Both the position numbers and the translations under genes were made by a program. Shown here piece by piece: positions 1 through 13,200 of a stretch of 64,000 bases of DNA. How positions within the stretch are numbered: the first letter of the stretch is position 1; each line of letters starts with the position of its first letter. The notes under the pieces are model-generated. The model saw only the letters and a program-made list of their open reading frames with translations, searched no databases and had not been told where the DNA came from. This DNA is from Zonotrichia leucophrys gambelii (Eukaryota > Chordata > Aves > Passeriformes > Passerellidae). Where the stretch lies: contig NC_088177.1 in NCBI RefSeq assembly GCF_028769735.1, positions 21,117,599-21,181,598 on the forward strand, given 5' to 3'.

Positions 1-3000
1 CATCAGTGAATTGTGTTATGGAGAAAACCTGCAACTTAAATATTTTCCAACTGCTTTTTTTTCAGTGCAGTCTTTTCTTTATAAGGAAAGACTCTTTCTT
101 TATTATATTAACCATAGAATAAAAAATTCATTTGTCTTGGTTAATTTAAGGTAGGAGCTACTGTCTGAACATGTAAGTGTGCAGGATAGGGTCTCAGTGA
201 AAGACACTTCCCTCATGTCAGAGTCTCAGTGAAAGATACTTAAGATACACTTTTGATAACTCTGTCCCAAAGCTGTTGATATAAAGAAAATGGTTTCTTA
301 ATTTCAGAATTCTGTGGTGGTGTCTTTTCTTGAAAATGTTGAAATGGTATATTTGAAGCATTTCTCTTGGGCTTTCCATCTTTCCTCATGTGTTTTAATA
401 TCTCACGCTTGTCCTGGCATACTAAGAATATAAAAATAATTTTGAAAGAGTAAATCTTTCTGGTTTATTCCCCTAAAGTATTGGTGAGTTTTGTTTCTTT
501 ACACTGTAATTTAAAATAGTAGGTTATGATTACATGTTACAACTGGTAACTTGTAATGAAAGCCTTAATAATTTTTCATAACCTTATACTAGAATACTGT
601 GCTCCATGCATTTAAAGGTAAAATCTAATCAACTGTTTTGGAAACTAGATTGTTGACTTGCAGTGATTCTGAGTGTGCAGTGTTTGAGCAGCACTTCAGA
701 CAGAGAGAAGAGACTGTCACAGTCCATAGTGGATAATGAAATGATACATACACCACTATTTAGTGCAGGAAGCCTCACGTCTAGAAGACCACACTGTGTT
801 GATACTGTATTTTATCCAGGTATCCCAGAACGATGCTGCTCATTTTATGTTCCACTTTGACATATGCTGTAAGAGAATAGAAGGTGACGTGTTGAAGAAC
901 AACTTGAATCCTGAAGTTACTTTGGTATATCATCTGGTTCGAGCTAGGCAGAAATAAAAGCTATTTAAAATCTGTTCCCCTGTAAATGTTTTAGGAATGT
1001 AAGCGGCTTACTTTATGGCATCACATCAGAACCATTATCCTTTCCCCATTTTTTACATCTAACTCAATTCTAAATGACTCCTTTAAGAAAAAAAAACTCC
1101 AACCCAACTAAACAAAACACACAGCTCCTCGTCCCTTATGCTGGTTTTATTTCTTGTTATAAATAAAGATATTGTATCCTTAGAAAGGTGTGATAACTCC
1201 CACTTAGATCATAATGTGCTAAAGTGCAGTGCATGTTTGCTGTGATCAACAACAGTGAGAAAGAAAATGGCTATAAAAAGGAAAATTTGAAGTTTATAAT
1301 TGGAATGTGCACTCTTTTTTGAAATGGCTAAGGTTTTGAGTTCTTATGCCAATAAGTTCATATACTGCTTTCTGAGCATTTTGTCTCTGCCCTCATTTAT
1401 TGAATTAATTCTTTAATTAGTGTCCTTTGGGATGTCTTCCAGTTGTGGAACTTGTACTAAGATTTCCTTTTACAGAACTTGTGACTTAATATTAGCTGTT
1501 TCTGAAGCAAGACACTAACCTCTGTGTGCCTTTTGCAAGTTAATGTTGACAGGCTCATAGGAAATGCAGCTGACGTTAGGAAGCTTGGGTGGGGACTACA
1601 AGGAGCTGGCAAGTACTCCAGGGTTCAGTGCCAGACATGCTGACACAACAGTACTTCACTTGTAAAAGTTTTCTTTAGGCTGCTAATTCTGTCTTCAGAG
1701 TAACTGGAACCAAAGCAGTGTCTCTGATGCCTAGTTAAAATAGCTAAAGTAACACTGTATAGGAAATTGAGAATGCTTTCCACGTCTTAGATCTTCGGAA
1801 ATATTAGTAAAAAGAGCAAGCTTCTCTCTTAATGAAAGGGCGAGTTATGAACAGTGTGAGTATAATGAATGCATGCAAAACAAGTCCATCTAGCTAGAGT
1901 GAGTGTTAGAAACAACTCCAAGAGGGAAAAGCTAGCATTGTGAAGTCTCTGTAAATACTGTGCTCTGAGGGATTTATATCACAGTTTCAATTTATTTGAT
2001 TTACTAGTTCATAGTCATATTTCATAAGGCACCCTTTAATAGCTTCCTTTAGATTTCAAAGTAAAATTGTTTTCTTCAAATGTATCTAGACATTGAGAAA
2101 TGCTGTGTGATCACTTCTACAGCAGTTTGACCATATCACCTTAAGTATAATGTGTTTTGTCTTGAGCTTACAGTATTTCTGGTCCATATTAGAGCCTAAG
2201 AAATAGTAAGGCAAAGCTTTGAAGGGGCATAAAAGTGGAACACAGCTTAGGTTTGCTTTGCAGAAGTTCAGGCAGAGTATGAGTTGCTGCTACCATGCTG
2301 TCTTCAGTTTTGTATGTGGGAGGACTTCATGATGCCTCAAGAGGCATCATGGAGAGGAATCTTGCTGGGGAGGGCATGCCTGGCTTACAGACTCTAAAAA
2401 CTGCTGCAGTCTTGGTGGAAGGATGCAGCAGTATTACATAAGCATATTGGTTTTGTTTTAATTTCATCGTGACCCTTAGATTTTAGGAAGTGCTTCCTTT
2501 CATTTCTTAGAATGCAGGACTCAAAGCAAGTGGAGGAAGAAAGGAGATTCAGATGATGAATTTAATCTGTTCAGTGTTTTTGCAGTGCAGTGTGCCATGA
2601 CATTAAAGTTAGCTTTAATGTTATTGCTTCTTTTAAGGTAGGCACATGCATTCTGCTCTCCTACCAAAGTAGAAGTTCAGGTAGCAGACTGAAGCAGCTT
2701 TGCCTACAGCAACTGGATGGCAGTGTCTTGCATCCATGGGAGACATTGGCTCCTGCTGACCTCAGAATTACAGATCACCTCTGAAGTCTCCTCTGGCCTA
2801 TTTTATCAAGTTAAAATTAAATAAAAGCAATATATAGTAATAAGAAAAGACTGTTTTTAAATCTTGGAGGGTTTTTTTGCATGACAACTGTCATATAAAA
2901 AAAATGGATTGAGAAGTTTTTTTCTCTGAGATCACCTTAGTCATTTTTCTTAACATCCTTTATGAGTTTGACTGTGCAATGTTGGACGCTGGTCTTTCAG

Positions 3001-4106
3001 ACCAAGATGTGTCTTTTCCTGAAGAGAAGCACTTAGTTAATTTTTAAATCTACGAAATGTAAACTGGTGATTTCTGAAAGCTATGCAGCAAGTAACTATG
3101 TAGCCCATGACTTGCCTAAATCCAGCTGTTCAACTCACCATTGATTTTTTGTGAAGCTCTTGCTGGGGATCTGTTCTCATGTGTTTCTGGACGTTCTGTG
3201 GCACATCTCTGAAATTTAGTTTCTGTACTGCCTGATTCCTTTCAAATTATTACCTAGATTTTTGTCCCTGCAAGTATGTGAATTTTCTTCCTGAGCTGGA
3301 TCCTGTCTTTGCCAGTATGAGTGTACCTAGAAAGGCATGTGTGTCTTAGCTCCATAAAAGAGGCTGGAGGATATGTTTGGAAAAGAAATTTTAAAAAAGT
3401 TTATTTTTCACTGAGATAATAACAGATAAACTTTGGAGAACATTGTCTTTATCTTGGTCACAAATTTGTTGAATGAAGGAGGATCTTGAGAGATGCTGTG
3501 GTGACTCTTTACTTCCAGAGAGAAGTTCCTTTGTTGAATAAAAATTGTGCAGTATCACTGAAGTGATCTGGTCAGTGTCCAAGATTTGAACTGTCTCAGG
3601 GGATGTATTGCTGACATTCTCTATGGCCTGTTTAGGCATTTCTGTTTACAGATCTGTAGTGATCTATTTGCAGTGCAGTGAGGCTGCACTTCCTGTGGTT
3701 GAATGGTGTTGCTTAACTGTGGTCAGCTGAATTCCTTGGAACAGGAGTTGAATTTTTCTAATGCAATGTCAATAGATTTTGCCAACAATAGCTGGCAATG
3801 AAGGCACATGCAAGGCTAGCATGAATTTCTGATGGTATATTACATATTGTGAACTTTGTTCTTAATCATTTTCTGCATCATCTGACAAAAGTGAGCTGCA
3901 AAAATGGCTTTGCAATTATCTATCACAACTTCCATACTAAGTCTTTACTAGTAAGCAGGAGTTTTTATGTTTTTTATGGAGTTTATGGATGGGCATTTGC
4001 TTTGATTCATGAAAAGTTTCAGAAACATGGTAGCTGACACCATTTTTCTTAGACAGTGACAAGAAAGTTTGAGTATCAAAACTTTTTTTCTTTTTTTTTT
4101 TTCCAG
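1..4106 (+). other. RAPH1: RAPH1 upstream intron, no coding exon seen
   Basis: This is AT-rich sequence with no convincing coding exon and no CpG-rich promoter. It ends in a long T-rich pyrimidine tract and the acceptor TTCCAG at 4101-4106, directly before the RAPH1 ATG, so it is best read as the intron preceding the first coding exon. It contains a near-perfect palindrome at 2328-2351. The short open frames here look like chance. Confidence 0.7.
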
Positions 4107-4226
4107 ATGGAGCAATTGTCAGATGAAGAGCTTGACCATGGTGCAGAAGAAGATAGTGATAAGGAAGATCAGGATCTCGACAAGATGTTTGGGGCCTGGC
4201 TGGGTGAGCTGGACAAACTCACACAG
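4107..4226 (+). CDS. RAPH1: RAPH1 coding exon 1 (residues 1-40)
   Basis: It encodes the acidic N-terminus, from [10 protein letters not shown] to the highly conserved [15 protein letters not shown] motif. The acceptor TTTTCCAG abuts the ATG and the donor is CAG|GTGAGG. The start is the conserved family methionine; the upstream in-frame extension is polypyrimidine intron. The exon ends in phase 0. The ATG is the first three bases of the exon, so the -3 Kozak base must come from the untranslated exon spliced upstream. Confidence 0.95.
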
Positions 4227-7200
4227 GTGAGGGAGGCTTCAATCATCTCACAGAATGATTTTTTGTTGTTATTACATTTCTTTTCAGTTGAATACCAACT
4301 GCTTGACTCTGCCACTTGCAGCAAGTCAGACAGTAGCCTGTGACCAGTTCAGTAATATTTAAAGGTTTATAAATTGGCTTTCTCTGTGAATATCTGGTGT
4401 CTTAACATTTATTCTGCTTAAGTTATTCTATATGATGCAAGTTAAATGAAAAAAAATTTTACCATGCTTCTCATGATTATTTAGAATTAAGCTTTTGGTG
4501 CTGTTGTAGTTTTTAGCAGTTCTCCAAACTGCTGGGTTAGCAGTTATGGAGAATGTGCTCAGATAATGGTGAGGGCGTATCACATGTGTGTCCAGTGATC
4601 TGCAATAACTGGAATAAAGCCAGCAAAGCATGGTTGGGGTGCTTTTAACCAGAATATATTTGCTTCACAGGAGATATTTTGTAGTAGTCTGTGGATTCAG
4701 TCTGAAGGAATGGGGCCTAACTTGCCTCTTCTGTCTCCAGTTTCCTTGATGGTCTCTAGGGTTATAGATTTTTAATTTTTTTAATTTTTTTTTTTTGTTC
4801 AGGCCAAGCTGAGGAGAGAAGGGAGCTCAGGAAGAATAAACATTAGGGAAAAAGTAGCGCATTTAATCTTTTTAACAAAGGCTTGAGTAAAGATGTAGAA
4901 AATGAGCATAAAAAGTTTAGGTGAGAAACTTCTTTCCGTTGAAGCATATCTTCAGGAACTTTTTATCAGTACAAGCCTTGCCTAATTTCAGATGTTCTGC
5001 AGGCCTGTTGAGTTTCAGTGACAGCAAGAGCTGGATTCCCTATGTAACACATTCCAGTCCAGGGCCAGCAGCTCCTGACCCTGTACTTCTTGGCTCAGCT
5101 GCTGGATCACAGTGCCCTACTGCTTGCTACTTACAAAATCCTGGTATTTATTACAGTAATATACCCATATTAGCCATCATAACATAACAACTCAGTGTAT
5201 TGGTTAGAAAGAGTTTCTTTTTTTAACCTATGCTAGTTTTCATGAAAAAAATGTGCCCTACATAAACTGGTTAGGGTTGGTTTTCATAACTTCATGTTAT
5301 TCACAGGAAAGACTACTGAAAAAAATTCTGAATTTAGTGAATTTAAATCCCTGTTAATAAAATACGATTGTTCATTGAATGTTTTTAAGCGCTTATGCCA
5401 TGATTATGCTCATGAGCTAATGATGAATATTTTAGACAGTATTTCAGACTCTTATCCCAGTTTGAATGTTATGCAGTTTCATGCAGAGGGGTAGTGTACA
5501 GCTAAATCAGCTTTCTGTTTTAAAATGAGCTAGTGTCTAACACCATTCAAAAAAGCATTTGGAAAATGCTTCTATCCTTTTGATTCTGAAAAAAAGCAGA
5601 ATGTGTTTAACAAGTTTTTTTTACTGCATATCTGAAGTTAAATCTCTGTAGTATGACGATGTTTGTTTTCAGTCTAAAGCCTGAAAAACAGGGGTGCTTT
5701 TATATATACCAGAACTTCTGAAAATTTTCTCTTAGAGAAAATTAATTCTCATTCATCTTAAGGAACTGGACAAGCAAATCTTTGTCAAATTATATTTGCC
5801 CTTTTTTTGATCTTTTTCAGAGTTTGGATGCAGACAAGCCTGTGGCACCAGTGAAGAGGTCACCTCTCCGCCAGGAGACCAATCTTGCCAACTTTTCCTA
5901 TCGCTTCTCCATGTACAATTTGAATGGTTTGTTGAATTATTTACCGCATATAGTTTAAAAAAATACTAGTTTAAGAAAAAAGCTATTCCAACTATAAATT
6001 AAAATATTGTAAAATATAAGAACATTTAAATACACTTATAGCTGAGGTGAGAACATGTTTGCTGAAGGCATTGCTTTTTGGTGTCCTTTTTTTCCAAGTA
6101 TTTGAGTCTCCTAAAGCATTATCTTTTACAACACTTAGTATTTGAGAACTTTAGCATAGTACTTGTATAAAAAACTTGTTCGGGGATCTGATCTCATGAA
6201 AGAATGACTTAATGTGTATCTGTTAACCAGGAAGAAAGAGCATCTTGCTTTATGGAACAGAATGCAGGAATGTAGCTACAGAATGCTTTCAGGATAAACA
6301 GAAGGAAACCTTGATTTAAAGGTTTGAGTATGTATGTAGTATTTTTGGTTTGATTTTGTTTTTTTAAAGCTGTTGCAATACTTCAGCAAAAAATGCTTAG
6401 CAAAACATCTACAGTTTTTCAAAAAGTGAGGCATGATATTACACAAGTGCGTTTTTGCATTCCATTCACAGGAAAGCAGTTTAAACTTTTCAGATGTAAT
6501 CTGAACATTCATAGACTTCTTTTGCTGACAAATGAGTTTAACCTAAATAGTATGAAAGTTGCAGTGGTCAAGGGTAGTGCAAATGAATTTCGTTTCGGCA
6601 GTGCACAGGTATTTTGCACTACAGATGGGAAAAGAAAATGCTGCTTCCTTTGCTCTCTTAGCTATTAGATTTGATAACACAAAGTGAGACATTGCAAATG
6701 AAATAACTCTGCACATACTGACTACCCTTGTTTGTTGCAGAAGCCCTGAATCAGGGGGAGACTGTGGATCTGGATGCCCTCATGGCTGATCTCTGTTCCA
6801 TAGAGCAGGAGCTCAGCAGCATTGGCTCTCACTCAGCAAACAATACTGCAGTGAAACGCCTTGCCACGGAGCCCAAAACTCAGAAACCACCTACTAGTCG
6901 ACCTTCCACTAAGCACAGCAGCGTGAAAGGATTGTCCTCTGCTAAGGTGACTAAACCATCACATGCCAACGTGTCTCTGGATGACATCACTGCACAGTTA
7001 GAGAAGGCCTCTTTGAGCATGGACGAAGCAGCCCAGCAGTCCGTTGCAGAAGACACCAAGCCAGTGGTGACTGCCCAGCACAGGAGGACAGCATCTGCTG
7101 GCACAGTGAGCGATGCTGAGGTGCGCTCCATCAGTAACTCCTCCCGTTCCAGCGTGACCTCAGCAGCTTCCAGCATGGACTCCCTGGATATCGATAAGGT

Positions 7201-10200
7201 GACAAGACCTCAGGAGCTGGACTTGACATCACAAGGGCAACCAATCACCGAGGTAGGATGTCACTAATTCAACATTTTTGTTTGGTTTGGGTCTTTCTCT
7301 TCAAACTTACACTTCATTCCCCATGCTGACACTCATAGCTAAACATCTGCTGTGCAGTGGGGTTGGTTGAACTGCCCATGTTGTAGTTACTTCTTTCTCT
7401 GGTTTTGGTTCTGTCTGCAAGGAAACGTCTTATAAAGAATGTGTCTAGGTTTTGGGATTTTTAGCAGCTTTCCCCATCTCTTCCTCCTCTCAAGCCAATC
7501 ATACATTTTAATGTTTTTGTAGTTAATATTTTTATTCCAAGTAAATATCACATATTGCCTTTAATTTAAATCTGAGGAGTGCACAGCTGTGGAAAAAAGA
7601 AAGCACAATTGACAAAATTCTGTTCTTCTTACAGTACAGTTAATACCTGAAACACATGGAGCAATCTACAGGTGTCTGTCTGGAGCTATACTATACCAGT
7701 AATTTGCTGTTTAATACTCTTGTTTAATGTATGACAGGAGGAGCTCTTTGAAGCAACACACAATGCAGAAAATAACTGGGCTGCTATACAGCATTAGCAG
7801 ATATTAATTTGGGATTTTGATGCTTTGATATTGATTAATTAGAGAGGAAACTTCAGTAAGAACAGCCAGTTCGGTGAACATTGCAAGTGCTGGTGACTTG
7901 AAAATGTGGAAAATGTTCCAGTCAGTTTTGAGAACTTAAACTTAGAAGTTCTCTCATAGAAATACTCTCTGAAACAGAAATTTGACCTGTTAAGATGTCA
8001 GTTGTACTAATATGCATGTTCTCTTTCATGAGAGAAAACTGGAACAAACTGAGTTTATTCTAATCAATAATTAAAACTAATCTGAATGGGATGTACTGAA
8101 AGCATGGTTCTACACATCTGCAACAGAAGTTCATCTGATGTAAAGTGAACGATGCAGGCTTGTCAGTCTTATGATCAACTCATTGAGGTCACACTTTGAT
8201 TTAAATCTTCATTTTAAATAGTGAGGAATTAATGACAGTTTAAGTCAACTTCCTTTTCATGTAAAAAGTTAGCGTTCAGTATGCTTTTATTGGAGATTTC
8301 CTATTGAGTGAAGAAAAACAGATAGAAATGTGCCCTTTGCTCTTTGGAAAGTTAAAGTGCAAACCTTTGCATTATTGCTGTAGGCCTGAGTGTTCAATCC
8401 CAGCCTATGACAGTCATTGATTATATTGTTGTTTGTTTGAGAATCATTTTCTTTTTATGGCATGATAAGGCTTATATTTGGGTTGTTGGTTTTGGGTGGA
8501 GGTTTTTTTTGGGGTTTTTTTTTGTTTGTTTTGTTTTGGGGTTTTTTTTTTGCATCTCCAGCTGTTACTCATGATTATATGTCTGTGTTTAAGGTAGAAA
8601 GTTAGGTAATCTTGCATTTTTGTCTCTTCTCAGGCTGAAAATATGACTTTTATCAATCAGTTGCTCTAGCTTGCATAGCATAAGAGAAGCATGAATATTA
8701 CATTTTTTGATTTTTTAATGCAAGATGTTTTCTGCAGTTGATCTTGCAGGTCTCCCTCTAAATTCTCTTTTACTTTGGGGGTTATATGCTTGAGGCATCA
8801 GTAGAATTGCCCTTCTTGTCTCCCAAGTTTTTTCAATCCTTTGTGCCATGAGTCATAAACAAACCACCTTCTGCCCTAAATTACCTTGATATTGGTGAAT
8901 CAAGGGATAGAGGTCAAGAAGTTGCTTTGTCTTCACAGGAAGCTAATCTGTATTGCTGCAAGTGTTGCAGTTGCTGTCTCAGTTGCTTTCTGACTGCTTG
9001 GCCACTGAGTGCAAGGCTCAAAATCATCCCCAAAAGCTTTTCTCAAAGACATGTGAGGGCTGCCTTTGTACAAACGCAGTGATTGCTTCTCATATAAGAA
9101 TGTGACTGTTGTTTCTCTGCCCAGATAAGTTGATAAGAATGATTGATTCCTTTGAAAAGGAGGTAACCAGAAAGTGTCAGTAATTTGAGATCCAGATTGT
9201 GCTCTCTTCTCGAGAGCAGAAACCTCTGTACTCATTGACCATGCTGTTTGCTTTGGCTCCATTCTTTTTCATTTCAGTAGCCTGAGGAAGGTATTCAATT
9301 CTGAGAAACTGTCCCTAGGTTTACAGAATTGATATTCACCTGTCCAGTATTTAGGTTGTTATATGATGGGATGGAACTTCTTACAGAGAAGTTTCTTTTC
9401 TCATCATTGGTGAACAAGGAAAGGGAAATCACTTTTTTTTTGCATTTGTGACAGATTTAGTGGTGGCGTTTTTAAAATTAATTTAGCTTTTAAATGGATT
9501 CTTTGGAAGAATCATTGGGTATCAACAAAGCTGTTTATTTCCTATGTCATTCATTTAGTGCCCAAAAAACTAGTTTAAGGGTTTTTTAATCCTCTTGGCT
9601 AGGTTATGAACCAAAACACTTTTTACTAGTAGGGCTGATTTGTACTCTCCCACCCCTACAGTTGACTCAATGGTGCTGTTTCTAATAGAAAACATCCCTT
9701 TGAGAAAATAGCCTTTGAAGAAGTCCTAATGTCCATATAGGGAAAAACTCAACAGTTTTTATGCAGAAAGTGGGAGAGGCAATTTATTCATGGTCACAGC
9801 AGATCTGTTTTGAGGTTTATTATTCTGATGTAGTGCTTCAAGTTAGCTCTTTTCTTTTGCCTGTCTTCCTTGAGACTGCCTGTAGGTGAGCTGACCTTTA
9901 AAATTTTTCTTTACTGCTGTGGCTCTTCTGAAAGAGGTCAGTGTCTTGGCAGCTCTGCCCTTTTGACCGATACTTTGTCTTCTCCAGGCAGTATAGGTAC
10001 TTTAAAAAGTCATCCTTTCTGTTGCTGCTTCATGTTATGCTCTAAATAAAATGGAAGACAGTTCTGATGGGAAGAAATGCTTGTTTGAAAAAAGAAATTA
10101 GGCTTTGCACTTATTAAACTTCAGTATTCTATCTTAAAATATACTTCTGCTGTGTAATTTAAGAGCTCTCTGACTTGGCAGTGCAGGAAAATCCTGTAGA

Positions 10201-13200
10201 AGAGCAGTCATGTACTGGCCCACTGAAGGTGTGTGTAGTCTAATATACTCTGGCTGGTAACAGGGACCAATATTATAGGAAAAGGCTGCAATTCCACAGC
10301 CACCAGAAATGGGAGGATATTACTTCACTTTCCTCTCATCCTTCCTTCCTCACAGTTCTTTCCTTACACTCTCATCTCCTCCCTTGTCCCAGCTGTGGCA
10401 CTTGACTGGTAATTAGTACCCCAAAACTTTGTGCTTCTATTCTGCATCTCACTCTGTGTTATTTAGGTGAACTGCAGAGGCTCAGAGGAGTGATGCACAT
10501 GAGGGAGGGGTATAGCCAGGGAATGGAGGCTGGAAGGGAGAGCAGGAACTCACTTGGTGGTGGTAATTGATTATTCAGAACTTCTTACCTGAGTATTTGG
10601 ACAGACATCTTAGTGTCTTGTCTTCCTCTTCCTCCTAGCAGCCTGCGCTCTAGGTAACTCCTGGGCAGATAGATCTCCTATATGCAGATATATCAGCATG
10701 ATGACAGATGATAACTCTCAGTGGTCATATTGGCCAGGACCACCCTTGTACTCATTCTGAATTTGTCTTTAGATTGCTTTCAGGGGAGTTGACTGGAGTT
10801 CCCTCGGTTGTCTAAAGTAGTGGGTTTATTAGTTGTCATCATGGTTTATTTTCTTCCTTTCCTCCTTTCCTTTCTTAGCACTGTCTCTTTAGACATTGTG
10901 AGTGTTGGTGTTTTCAAAGACTATCACTTTGTAGTCTTAAGACCCTATCTTGGTGGTGCTAAGTGTTTTCTGACTGCACTTCATTCTTGTCTTCAGTCTC
11001 CCCTTAAGTACTGTTGAACAAAAAATTGTTTCCACCCCACTCTAACTCCATAATTTTTTGCTGAATTGAAGTTTGTCTTTGACACAATGACTTCACAGAT
11101 CCTTGCTTGAACAGTATTCTTTCTGAAATTGGTATATTGCATTTTGTTTTCTTTGCTTTTACTTGTGTAATGAGTGGCATGCACCTTAAAATGTTGCTTC
11201 TGTGGGGGGTTACTTTACTTGTATGTAGACTAAATTAGTGAAGTAATAGCATGCATCAGTTGAAGGTAGGGGAAATGATGTCTCTGTGACTAACTTGTTG
11301 CCTCCACCCATATTATCTTTTTCTTCTTCCTTTGGTCCCTCTGCCAGCAAGAAGTTGTCTCTGTTTTCAGTGAGCTGTGCTGGAATAGAAGGAGAGGAAA
11401 GCAGAGGGGAGAGAATAGAGAACTGTGTTGATGATGCTTATGTAGCTGTGTGTGTCTGGAGAGTGAAAGGCTCCATTCATGGGCAGTCATTGTTACTGTC
11501 CTGCACACACTCAGTGAAGAGGTTGCAGATAAGTTTGAAGTCTGCCATCTGGTCTGGCACAGTTCAGCATCACCCCCACCCCTCTTTATGTCTGTAACCC
11601 AGTTTGCACAGCTGAGAGATTCTGCTCATACAAAGATAATGCAAAATTTAGCTGGTAACACTACATGATTTAATTGCATTTTATTTTTTAGCTTTTACTT
11701 AAACTCATTGTAGATTTATACTTGATGTATGAGGGGTAAAAGTCATGAGAAGGAGAGAATGACCAGTGCAATAAAGCCACATGGTTTTGCTTCACTTGAC
11801 AGAAAAGGCAGTGTAGAGTAAACATTAATATTTCTTTCAGGGTAAAAAAGGGAGCTTTAGAGGTATCACAGTTAGTAGCAATTGTCATGTAAGCTCAGCA
11901 CACATAAATAAATCTGTACTGGCTAAAAGATCCTGTGGGATAAAATGAAAAAGTTGAAATGGACATAAGGGAATAATAAAGTCTGTGTTTCATAGCAATT
12001 TTGTTATAGTTCTTACATGGACATGCTAGCATTTCATTTGCCTGTGCAGCAATGTAACACAGAAGCTTTGCTACCCATTTAAAATTATTGAGGGTCCTGT
12101 TTTATGTATGAAAAGGCAGTTAACTGTTAATGTATGCAGACAAATAAACTGATGATATACATGGTCTTTGTTAGGCAACGGTGTCTTAAAATAGAGTCGG
12201 ACTGCTGAATCTCATCTGTTATTTGTAGGTGGTGGAAAGAAGAGTTATGGTCTGTTTTAGCTCTTGCAGGAATAGAGCATTATTGCTTTTGTATTTTGGG
12301 AGCTTGAAGTTTGAGTACTTTTCCTTATGGCCCAGGTGTTGTGTGGCTAGCAGATGTGAAGGATGTTAGACTCCAACTTGTGAGAGTAGTCACAGATCAG
12401 CAACAAACAAGGCATGGCAGAGGTTTGGTTTGTATTTCTTCTAAAGACTTAAAAAAAAATTCATTTTCTGCCAGTTGTGTTATGTCCTTAGTTTAGAAAC
12501 AAAGTCTGTTCTGGAGCTTTTCCAGTTCCGCTTTTCCTAAGCTGAAAATAGTCAATGGAAAGACTTAATTTGAAACACAATTAGACCATTTCTTCCTCTT
12601 TCTTTTTTTTCCAATTATTAGTCACAAAGTGTTCTTTTATAAGTCAAAAGCAAGGGAAAATTGTGCTTATCTGTCATCCTGAAACATTACTTTGGCTTCC
12701 AGTTTTGTTGGCATAAGAAGTGTGAACCATCCATTTTTCAAATGTTTTTGAAATACATGTAAAATGACTCCTCATTTGCCAGATTTTTGGAAGCTTTCAA
12801 AGCATTCTCTGAGATAAACATATGATTTTATAAAATATAAACAATATTTATGTATTTGAAGTAAATAATCAAATGTGCTTGGCTATGCATAATCACCATA
12901 TATTGCACTAGAACTCAAGGATTGCTAATACACTCTTCCCAATGCCTGCAAACCAGCACATAAACGTTTTTTCATATTATACTTATGGAATCTGCAAAGG
13001 AAATTATGAGAAGGGATAATTTTAATTTTTTTAAAGCATTTTCAGTTGAGATCCAAAGGAGGCATTCTAAAAGTTTTGTTTACTGCACATCATGGAATGG
13101 TAGGTTTCAAAAATTGGTGTAGATAGATTTAAAATACATGAAAGGGAAACAAGAATTTAAACACTATCCTTGCATTGGTAAATCTTGATTCTCCACTCAG

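Noticed and set aside
2328..2351. The palindrome as a microRNA precursor
   Set aside because: Stem arms of 11 bp with a 2-nt loop are far too short for a pre-miRNA hairpin.
4056..4106. In-frame N-terminal extension upstream of the RAPH1 ATG
   Set aside because: It translates the splice polypyrimidine tract (poly-Phe) and lies before the acceptor AG.
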